Part shown: positions 43,495-51,289 of the stretch, piece by piece
Layout: every line of letters starts with the position of its first letter
How positions within the stretch are numbered: the stretch's first letter is position 1
Notes under the pieces: model-generated
Databases searched by the model: none
Told to the model about the DNA's origin: nothing
What the model saw: only the letters and a program-made list of their open reading frames with translations
Made by a program: the position numbers and the translations under genes
Origin: Acidobacteriota bacterium
Lineage (GTDB): Bacteria; Acidobacteriota; Blastocatellia; RBC074
Length of the DNA stretch: 64,000 bases
Direction: 5' to 3'
NCBI GenBank assembly: GCA_018268995.1
Contig: JAFDVL010000033.1
Span: 34,388 to 98,387 of the forward strand

Positions 43495-46400
43495 CTACAG
43501 TTGATCGCTGCGTCCTTTGGGTGTGGAAATATCCAGGAACACCAACTGCACGCCGCGTGTTTCTTTCGTTTCGTGGTAGAGGCGTTCGATCTGCTCGACG
43601 AGTGCCATCACCTTGGATTGAGCGGGACGAGCAGCATCGGGACGCACCAGGCGAATATCCAGCGCGGCTTTGCGTCCATCGCTCGTGACTTTCAGCATAT
43701 TGTCTATGTGTGGCGCGACGCGGCGGCCTTTGATCGCCTCGACGCGACGTGCGAGATCGTGGACGTAGGCTTTCAATTCGTCGCTCGCAGGCACGCTGAT
43801 AATATCCGGTTTGCCGCCCGCGAGCTTCGGACGTGGCAGATTCAACTCCGCTGCTGATTTTACTTCCAAGACCTGTTGCCAAAGCTGCGAAAGCTCCGGG
43901 ATGTTGGTGAATTTATTGAAGCGCGTGTTCATCCGAAAGCCGGAACCATCGGGTGTCATTTCAAGCGACTGCGTCGTTTCGGCAAATTGCTGCACCCACG
44001 CATCAAAATGATCCAGCCCCAGTTCCTGCAACATTTCAAGCTGCAAATATTTCTGACAGATATACACTTCGGCAATCGTGTTGCTGACGGGAGTGGCGGT
44101 CGCGCACACCACCCGCCCGCCGTTTTCCAGCACGGCACGTACTTTCATAAAACAGTCAAACGCGCGCTGCGAATCGGTGTTCGGCAACCCTGCGACGCGC
44201 GTCATCTTGGTCGGGCAATAGAGATTTTTGTAATGATGAAATTCATCCAGAAAGAGCGCGTCAATGCCGAGTTCTTCCCAGGTGATCGTGGCTTGGTCGA
44301 GGCGCTGAATTTGCTGCTCGGTGGTATCGAGTTTGGCTTTGAGTTTTTTGAGCGCACGCTGAATTTCCTTAATACTGCGTTTGTTTTGTCGGCTCGTGGA
44401 CTCGAACTCTTCCAGATAGCCATTGAGCGTCTCCATCTCGCGTTGAATGTGATCGCGCACCGTCGTCGGGTTGAGTGGCAGCATCTTGAACGCCGTCTGC
44501 GGAATGATGATCGCGTCGTAATCGGAAGTCGCGATGCGGCTCAGCAATTCACCGCGCTGGGCAGAGGTCAAATGCTCTTTGCTCGGTGCAAGCAAGCGGA
44601 TATTCGGATACAAGCGCAACGCTTCCGCCGCCCACTGCGCAGGCAAATGATTCGGCACGACGATGAGAGCTTTGTGGCAGAGTCCCAATCGTTTCAGTTC
44701 CATCGCCGCCGCTAGCATCACAAACGTTTTGCCTGCGCCCACGCAATGCGCGAGCAACGTCGCTTGGGATTGCAGGATGCGCCAGATGGAGTTTTTCTGA
44801 TGTGCAAACAATTCAATCGCAGTGGACATCCCGGGCAAACTGAGATGACTGCCATCAAATTCACGTTTGCGAAACGCATTGAACCGCTCGTTGTAGATTT
44901 GAATCAATCTGGCCGTGCGCGCTTCGTCCTGCCAAATCCAATCAGAAAATTTCCGTTTGATCTCCAACTGCTTGGCCTGCGCGGCAATCGTTTCGTTGTC
45001 ATTGACGACGCGGCGCGGACTGCCGTCTGCGCCAATGCTTTCATCGGTGATCGTGGTCGTGCGCAGATTGAGAATGTCCTCGATCAGTTCAAACGCATTC
45101 GCGCGCGAGGTTCCCCACGTTTGATTCGCCTCTATCGCACTGCGCGCCCACGCGCTGATGTTCTCGACTTTCCAAGTGGCGAGCGTCGGAAGATAACGCA
45201 CCGTGCCGCCGAACGAAGGCACAAGCGTCGTGACAAATTCCTGCACGATTGGCTCTGGCACCCAGCCCGCGCCGAGACGCACGATGATTTCGTCTGGTCC
45301 CAGATTTGCAGGTTGAATCGCTTGCAGCGCGGCGACGTGTTTGGTGAAAGCGGGATTACATGCAGCAGCGCGTTCGGCTTCGCGGAGTTTCTGCCGCACC
45401 TCGCCCGATAAATATTCCTCTGCCGTTTCGTAGCTGCCTGCGGGCGTTTCATAGATCAAGCCATCAAGGGCGGTGACGACTTCCGTCAGCGAGCGTTGGC
45501 ACTGGCGGGCGATATACGGCACATCCACCCGACCGAGTTCTTGCAAACAAATCAGCAAGGCTTCCTTCGGTGTGCAGTGCGCCTGGGCTTGGCGCGCTGG
45601 TCGCATCGTGCGCTGATAAAAAAGCGGCGCGCGGTTGAAGAGATTTTTCCCCACCGGGATTTCCAATGCCTTGAGAAACGGGACAGCCGGGCTATGAGGA
45701 TTCAGATGTCTGAGGTTTTGATGCAGCGACCCAAACTGCGCCTTAAAGCGTGTGTACAGGTCGGTCAGCGTTTGTTGTTGTGCTTGCAAATCTTCATCGG
45801 ATGCGTCGCGCAGTTGCAGCGCAATGACCTCTTTGGCGGCGGTGTAAATGGCACGCAACTCAGTCACACAGTTTCGCTCACGCTCAGACAGCAAGGCGAT
45901 TTCGGCGGCGTTTATCCACGCTTCGGATGGCGAGGTCAGCGAGATGGCAGAGGGCGTTTCCAACGTCGTTGTCGCCTGATACCCCTGGGCCGGAAGTTGT
46001 GCACACAAACATTCCGCCAGACTCGCCGCCAGATTGCGCCCATCGTCCTGCAACAGAAATTCATTGGCCTGATACATTCCGCGCCCAAAGGTCGGCGTGC
46101 CCAGCAGATACGCCGGATATTGAGTGTAATAGTGATTCAGCTTGAGTTCTAATTCTTCGCCCTCGGCATTACGCAGGGCAGCATTGCTTGTCTCGACCCA
46201 CGCCTCATTGACTTCTCGGCACGCCTGTCTGCGCTTGCGCAGCAGCACCACATCCGTCATGACCTCGGTTCCGGCATTCGCGCGAAAGGCATTGCGCGGC
46301 AAACGCGCGGCGGCGAGCAATTCGGCGTGCTGCGCCAGATACTGCCGCACCTTCGGCGATTGTTTATCAAGCGTGTAGCGGGAGGTGATGAACGCGATCA

Positions 46401-47181
46401 CGCCACCGGGACGCAGGAGGCGCAGTGCTTTGACAAAGAAGTAATCGTGAATCGCGGCTTTCAAATAATTCTCGCGCACGCTTCCATCCGCGACCGCATA
46501 ATTGCCGAACGGCACATTCGAGAGAATCAGATCAAAGTAGTTTTCCGGGAGCGGCGCGGCTTCAAACGGTTGGATGAATGCTTTTGTGTTCGGATAAAGA
46601 TGCGTGAGGATGCGCCCACTGAGGGAGTCTATCTCGACGGCCACACGTTCGGTCTTCGCGCGCCAATCGGCGGGCATCGCGCCCAGCCAATGACCGATGC
46701 CGGCGGCGGGTTCCAGCACGCGCAGTTTTTGTGACGATACAGAAGCGAAGGCGACAGATTGATTCGCTTCCAGTTCCAGCAAGCGGCTCTGGCGATCCTG
46801 TGCGAGGCCAAAATGCGCCAGTGCCGCATAGATTGCGCGAATCATAGGCAAGCTCGTGTAATGGGCATTGAGCGAACTCGCCAGCAAGCTGCTGGTTTCC
46901 TCCGGCGTCAGCAAGCCTTCCAACTCCGCATGAGGTTTTGCCCAGGAATATGTGCCATTCGGAAAGGCGTGATTCAGTACATCCGTATCACCCCAGCCGG
47001 AATAGCGCGCGAGACTGCGTTGTTCTTCTTCAGCCAGATCGCGCTCAGAATCCATCCCTGTTTCCAATCGCTTCAGCAATTGCAGCGCGGCAACGTTGTG
47101 TTTGAACCGAGCCGCAGCGCCGCCCAACTCCAACTGCTCATCACAGGCAAAACGAAAATCAATTTTGGTTTCATCGGTCAC
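43495..47181 (-). CDS. N-terminal half of a split N12-class methyltransferase-helicase
   Basis: 1228 residues from a GTG start with GGAGG upstream. After a 130-residue N-terminal region come methyltransferase motifs: VLEPAAGIGHWLGAM (motif I) and LILSNVPFGNY (motif IV, NPPY-like). From about residue 790 a SNF2-type first helicase domain follows: FAHQKNSIWRILQSQATLLA, HCVGAGKTFVMLAA (Walker A), LFLDEFHHYKN (Walker B) and VVCATATPVSN. It ends after VQLVFLDISTPKG, before motifs V and VI, which lie in the gene at 41380. Homologues I know from plasmids and ICEs are single chains that modify or protect the element. Confidence 0.8.
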   Translation of the reverse strand: MTDETKIDFRFACDEQLELGGAAARFKHNVAALQLLKRLETGMDSERDLAEEEQRSLARYSGWGDTDVLNHAFPNGTYSWAKPHAELEGLLTPEETSSLLASSLNAHYTSLPMIRAIYAALAHFGLAQDRQSRLLELEANQSVAFASVSSQKLRVLEPAAGIGHWLGAMPADWRAKTERVAVEIDSLSGRILTHLYPNTKAFIQPFEAAPLPENYFDLILSNVPFGNYAVADGSVRENYLKAAIHDYFFVKALRLLRPGGVIAFITSRYTLDKQSPKVRQYLAQHAELLAAARLPRNAFRANAGTEVMTDVVLLRKRRQACREVNEAWVETSNAALRNAEGEELELKLNHYYTQYPAYLLGTPTFGRGMYQANEFLLQDDGRNLAASLAECLCAQLPAQGYQATTTLETPSAISLTSPSEAWINAAEIALLSERERNCVTELRAIYTAAKEVIALQLRDASDEDLQAQQQTLTDLYTRFKAQFGSLHQNLRHLNPHSPAVPFLKALEIPVGKNLFNRAPLFYQRTMRPARQAQAHCTPKEALLICLQELGRVDVPYIARQCQRSLTEVVTALDGLIYETPAGSYETAEEYLSGEVRQKLREAERAAACNPAFTKHVAALQAIQPANLGPDEIIVRLGAGWVPEPIVQEFVTTLVPSFGGTVRYLPTLATWKVENISAWARSAIEANQTWGTSRANAFELIEDILNLRTTTITDESIGADGSPRRVVNDNETIAAQAKQLEIKRKFSDWIWQDEARTARLIQIYNERFNAFRKREFDGSHLSLPGMSTAIELFAHQKNSIWRILQSQATLLAHCVGAGKTFVMLAAAMELKRLGLCHKALIVVPNHLPAQWAAEALRLYPNIRLLAPSKEHLTSAQRGELLSRIATSDYDAIIIPQTAFKMLPLNPTTVRDHIQREMETLNGYLEEFESTSRQNKRSIKEIQRALKKLKAKLDTTEQQIQRLDQATITWEELGIDALFLDEFHHYKNLYCPTKMTRVAGLPNTDSQRAFDCFMKVRAVLENGGRVVCATATPVSNTIAEVYICQKYLQLEMLQELGLDHFDAWVQQFAETTQSLEMTPDGSGFRMNTRFNKFTNIPELSQLWQQVLEVKSAAELNLPRPKLAGGKPDIISVPASDELKAYVHDLARRVEAIKGRRVAPHIDNMLKVTSDGRKAALDIRLVRPDAARPAQSKVMALVEQIERLYHETKETRGVQLVFLDISTPKGRSDQL

Positions 47182-47273
47182 AGCAGAAATCCTCCCCGGT
47201 CAAGTTGGTAGGAAGCCTGTGGTTCGGCTTCGCTCGTTGCTTGCGGGCAGCTTGGATTTCGGCTGTGTGGAAG

Positions 47274-48722
47274 TCAGCAGGACGGAGGAATCTCAGGTGG
47301 CGACTGCGCGTCTGCGGCGGTCTCTTCTGCGTTTGCCGGTATCAGATTGGCCTTACGGAGGATTTGATAGACGGTGCGGTAGTCTATACTCAGAATGCGA
47401 GCTACTTGTGCGGCGCGTCCCCACCGCAACCATGCTTCAATGATATAGCGTTCACGCAGTTCGTGGACGGTCGGCCAAATATGGGCGGGCTGGTTGAGTA
47501 ATAAGCCGGAGAGCAATTCCTGCGTAGCCTGCTTTGTCGTCATCTCGTGGGGCGACAAGAACCGGGCGACATCCTCAGCAGAGATGTACTTGCCCGCGTA
47601 GGCCACCAGCTTTTGCACCACACTCTCCAACTCACGCACATTGCCCGGCCAGGGATGACGACAGAGCATCTGCAATGCCTCATCAGTAAAAATTATGCCT
47701 TTGCCGCTACGCTCAATGAAATGCGCGAGGAGGAGCGGAATGTCTTCGGCGCGTTCGCGTAAGGGGGGAATCGCAATCACTTGTCCCAGACGATAGTAGA
47801 GGTCTTCGCGGAAGAGGCCGTCTTTGACTGCCGCACTGAGATTGCGATTGGAAGCGGCGATGATGCGCGCCGTGACTTGGATTTCGTGATTGGAGCCGAT
47901 GCGCCGAATTGTGTTTTCCTGCAAGACGCGCAGCAGCTTGGCCTGCATCGTCGGTGTCGCTTCCGTAATTTCATCCAAAAAGATCGTACCGTTCGCGGCT
48001 TCCTCCCATAAGCCTTTCTTCATCGCATGCGCGCCCGTGAACGCGCCTTTTTCGTGACCGAAGAGTTCCGATTCCAGCAAGTTCTCGACCATTGCGGCGC
48101 AGTTGATCGCGCGGAATGCGCCGGGACGACGGCTCAGTTGATGAATCTGCCAAGCCACGACTTCTTTGCCGGTGCCGGTTTCTCCATTGAGGAAGACGGG
48201 CAGGTCAGGAGCGGAGGCGACTTTGACGAGTTGGCGCGATAGTTCCAGCATCGGGCGCGAGCCGCCAATCAGCGTTTTGGTTTTGCTTTCTTTGGCAATG
48301 AGAGGGGATGACAATGGTTCTGCTCCTGGGGAGGCAGCCGCCCATTGGCGTCGCACCTGCTCGGCCAGCGCGCACACTTCGGAGGGCAGCAGCGGCCATC
48401 TCCGATAATCCATCGCGCCCTGTTGCAGGCATCGCATCGCATCGGCGCTGGCAGGCTGCGCAGCAAAAACCATGAGGGCGGCGGTTCCCTGGGCAGTTTC
48501 TGTTTGCCATTGGTGGAGTAAGGCTAACGATGTTTCACAGCCAGCGTTTTCCAGCACCACGATCAAGACGTGGTCGGATGGACCCAGCGATGGCGCATCC
48601 TGTTGCGCCGAGCCACAAATCGTGGCGGCCCAGCCTGCCTGCTGCAAGATGTGTCGTACCTGTTCGCCATGCTCAGTCTCCGCCGCAATAATCAGGGCTT
48701 GTGGTTCTGTGCTTTGGACCAT
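47274..48722 (-). CDS. Sigma-54-dependent activator with degenerate receiver
   Basis: 482 residues. The central AAA+ domain has Walker A NGETGTGKEVVAW, the sigma-54 contact loop ESELFGHEKGAFTGAH and Walker B GTIFLDEITEA. The C-terminus holds a Fis-type HTH (RAAQVARILSIDYRTVYQIL). The N-terminal 125 residues look like a receiver domain but lack the phospho-acceptor Asp: the expected strand reads VLIVVLENAG. So it is probably not phosphorylated in the usual way. It lies 92 bases upstream of the methyltransferase gene on the same strand and could drive that operon or distant sigma-54 promoters. Confidence 0.85.
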   Translation of the reverse strand: MVQSTEPQALIIAAETEHGEQVRHILQQAGWAATICGSAQQDAPSLGPSDHVLIVVLENAGCETSLALLHQWQTETAQGTAALMVFAAQPASADAMRCLQQGAMDYRRWPLLPSEVCALAEQVRRQWAAASPGAEPLSSPLIAKESKTKTLIGGSRPMLELSRQLVKVASAPDLPVFLNGETGTGKEVVAWQIHQLSRRPGAFRAINCAAMVENLLESELFGHEKGAFTGAHAMKKGLWEEAANGTIFLDEITEATPTMQAKLLRVLQENTIRRIGSNHEIQVTARIIAASNRNLSAAVKDGLFREDLYYRLGQVIAIPPLRERAEDIPLLLAHFIERSGKGIIFTDEALQMLCRHPWPGNVRELESVVQKLVAYAGKYISAEDVARFLSPHEMTTKQATQELLSGLLLNQPAHIWPTVHELRERYIIEAWLRWGRAAQVARILSIDYRTVYQILRKANLIPANAEETAADAQSPPEIPPSC

Positions 48723-49033
48723 ATTGTTTATTCAAAGAATCCGGGTGATATGCGTGAGCGCGGATCATCAAGCTGGTTGCACATGAAAAACGGTCAATTT
48801 GATAGACGATAGGCAGGCGCAAGAATTCCGCTGACGAAAAAAATATCCGGCGGAGAAAATATTTCACCATCGTTGGAATTTCGTGATAGGGCTGTCGTCT
48901 ATGGAGAACGTCACTGGAAAACAACCTGGATCATCCGTAGCAATTGCACGCACAGGATCGCAAGGAAATCGCCACTTGATGTGCATAAGGCTCTGGTAGT
49001 CTCGCGCATGGCCTCTTTCCTGACCCCAACGAT
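48723..49033. promoter_or_regulatory. Divergent intergenic region, no gene seen
   Basis: 311 bases between the sigma-54 activator and the S9 peptidase. I found no ORF with a ribosome site and no convincing sigma-54 promoter. Around 48872-48900 there is GGAATTT followed about 11 bases later by GTCGTCTA, which could be an ECF-type promoter toward the peptidase. This assignment is weak. It may mark the edge of the mobile element. Confidence 0.35.
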
Positions 49034-50986
49034 ATGAAACACAACATTTACCGAACAATTAGTCTGACGGTTTTCTGCTGGCTTTGGAGTAGCCTCTTTT
49101 GCCTGGCGCAAGGCACGACTTCCTCCGAAGAAATCGCACCGAATCCCAATTTGGAAGTGTTGGGGATTCCGCGCATACCTGCCTCGTTGGCCCAGCAGGT
49201 GAAGCGGTATAGCGGAGCGTATGGATTGCCTCTCGCCGGCTGGGATCGCGAAAAACACGTACCTTTGCTGAAAGGCATGTCCAGTGTCGCGTGGGTGTCG
49301 CGGGTGAATGCGCCAGGCGCTGCGCCGCAGACGTGGTTGTATCTGCGCGAAAGCAATATCTATGACTTCTATTGGCAGCCGCAAGGCAAATATCTTGTGT
49401 ACAACCGCGATGTGAATGGCAATGAGGCGTTTCAGATGTACAACTACGACATTGAGAAGCGCACCAGCATATTACTGACGGATGGCAAGGCGCGCAGCAC
49501 CGAACCCGTCTGGTCGCGGGCTGGAACGCAGATTGTGTACAGTTCCTCTCCGCCGAGCAACAACGGAGTGAATCTAAATTTAGTCAGCCCGCTTGATCCG
49601 AAGAGCAACCGTTTGTTGGTCACATCTACTGGCAACTATTTGAAAGCCGCTGATTGGTCGCCGGATGATGCTTCGGTGGTCTACTGCGAGTTTATTGCGA
49701 ATACACACAGCAGACTCTGGCTGATCGAAATGGCTACGGGCAAGACGCGCTTGCTGACCCCGCAAGATGAAGTGGCGTATTACAGCGAACCGCAATTCAG
49801 CGCCGATGGCAAAGGCATTTATGTAATTACCGACCGAGATGCGGATATGCGGCGTTTGGTGTATCTCGATTTAGCGACGAAGCAATGTCGCTATTTGATG
49901 GAGGATGCGCGATGGAATGTGGAGGAGTTTCGCCTCAGTCCGAATGGTAAAGCCCTCGCGGTGGTGATGAATGAAGCGGGGCTTTCACGCTTGTCTATTC
50001 TCGATCTGGAGAATAAGCGAACGAAAACCATAACCGGGATACCGAATGGAATCGTTTCTGATCTCCATTGGCACTCCAATTCAGTTGACCTCGCCTTCAA
50101 TTTTAAGTCGTCCAGCGCGCCGAACGATGTCTACTCCGTGGATTGCAACGGAGGTATGGTGACGCAGTGGGCGCGCAGTACGGAAGCCGCGGCTGGAAAC
50201 ATCGCTGCGCCGGAAGCGATTCAGTGGAAAAGTTTTGATGGGAAATTGATCACTGGATTTCTGGCTCGACCTCCTGCGTCATTTCGTGGCAAGCGGCCTG
50301 TCATTATTGATTTACATGGAGGGCCGACCGAGCAATATCGCCCGACGTATGGCTATGAAGAGAACTTCCTCATTAATGAATTGGGAGTCGTCAAAATCTA
50401 TCCCAACGTGCGCGGTTCATCGGGCTTCGGCAAAGCGTTTCAAGCGTTGGATGATGGGCTGAAGCGAGAAGATGCGATCAAAGACGTCGGGGCGTTGCTG
50501 GATTGGATCAAAGCGCAGCCGGATTTGGATGCAGATCGCGTGCTGGTGCAAGGTGCCAGCTATGGCGGCTACCTGGCGCTGAGCGTGGCGGCGCAGTACA
50601 GCCCTCGTCTGCGCGGCGTGATTTCGGATTCCGGTATGACGAATCTCGCCACGTTTCTGGCCCGCACCGAAGGCTGGCGACGTGACATTCAGCGGGCTGA
50701 ATTTGGGGATGAACGCGACGCCAAAATGAAAGCCTGGTTGGAACGCATCGCGCCCTTGCACAACGCCCAACAGATCAAATGCCCGGTGTTTGTGGTGCAA
50801 GGCCAAAACGATCCGCGTGTCCCTGTCAATGAAGCCGAATCTCTTGTCCAGGCTCTCAGGCAGAAGAAAACGCCTGTCTGGTATCTGCTCGGCAAAAATG
50901 AAGGACATGGTTTTGCCGATGCGGCCAATCGCGACTTTCAACTCTACACCTCGATCCTCTTTGTCCAGGAGTATCTATTACGGTAG
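49034..50986 (+). CDS. Secreted S9 family (prolyl oligopeptidase-type) peptidase
   Basis: 650 residues. An N-terminal signal peptide (to about residue 27, SLFCLAQG) precedes a seven-bladed propeller with repeated WS-type blades (YFWQPQGKYLVYN, ADWSPDDASVVYC). The C-terminal hydrolase has the nucleophile in GASYGGY (S509), the acid in NDPRVP (D593) and the His in EGHGF (H625). It cleaves short peptides, likely in the periplasm. The ribosome site is weak. The polyproline peptide gene follows by 59 bases. Confidence 0.88.
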   Translation: MKHNIYRTISLTVFCWLWSSLFCLAQGTTSSEEIAPNPNLEVLGIPRIPASLAQQVKRYSGAYGLPLAGWDREKHVPLLKGMSSVAWVSRVNAPGAAPQTWLYLRESNIYDFYWQPQGKYLVYNRDVNGNEAFQMYNYDIEKRTSILLTDGKARSTEPVWSRAGTQIVYSSSPPSNNGVNLNLVSPLDPKSNRLLVTSTGNYLKAADWSPDDASVVYCEFIANTHSRLWLIEMATGKTRLLTPQDEVAYYSEPQFSADGKGIYVITDRDADMRRLVYLDLATKQCRYLMEDARWNVEEFRLSPNGKALAVVMNEAGLSRLSILDLENKRTKTITGIPNGIVSDLHWHSNSVDLAFNFKSSSAPNDVYSVDCNGGMVTQWARSTEAAAGNIAAPEAIQWKSFDGKLITGFLARPPASFRGKRPVIIDLHGGPTEQYRPTYGYEENFLINELGVVKIYPNVRGSSGFGKAFQALDDGLKREDAIKDVGALLDWIKAQPDLDADRVLVQGASYGGYLALSVAAQYSPRLRGVISDSGMTNLATFLARTEGWRRDIQRAEFGDERDAKMKAWLERIAPLHNAQQIKCPVFVVQGQNDPRVPVNEAESLVQALRQKKTPVWYLLGKNEGHGFADAANRDFQLYTSILFVQEYLLR

Positions 50987-51045
50987 GTACTCAATCATTA
51001 ACCCGCGCTGCTCTTATCAGAGCAGACCTCAACCGGAGAAGTAAG

Positions 51046-51258
51046 ATGAAAAAATCAAAACTCACCATTTCAGCTTTTGTGCTGGCGTTGACGCTGGTCT
51101 TTACCAGCCTCGCCACCACCAATGCCTATGCGGATCTTGGCAATCCGCAAGGAACGGTTAACTCAACCAAGGCCCCGCCACCACCACCGCCACCACCGCC
51201 GTCACCGTCGGATACGTTTGCCGCCTTCTGGGCTTGGTTCGTCGGAACACTTACATAA
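51046..51258 (+). CDS. Small exported polyproline peptide
   Basis: 70 residues. A signal peptide (MKKSKLTISAFVLALTLVFT, cleaved near AYA) leaves about 40 residues, with nine consecutive prolines at about 43-52 and a Trp/Phe-rich end (FAAFWAWFVG). A GGAGAAG ribosome site precedes the ATG. It is not a family that I recognise. It lies between a secreted prolyl-type peptidase and the exported TPR-CHAT protein, so it may be a substrate, inhibitor or signal for one of them. Confidence 0.6.
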   Translation: MKKSKLTISAFVLALTLVFTSLATTNAYADLGNPQGTVNSTKAPPPPPPPPPSPSDTFAAFWAWFVGTLT

Positions 51259-51289
51259 AGAGCAACTGAACCATCATTCACTGGGAACT

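Noticed and set aside
48723..49033. Sigma-54 promoter for the neighbouring activator
   Set aside because: No GG/GC pair at the required spacing was found in this gap.
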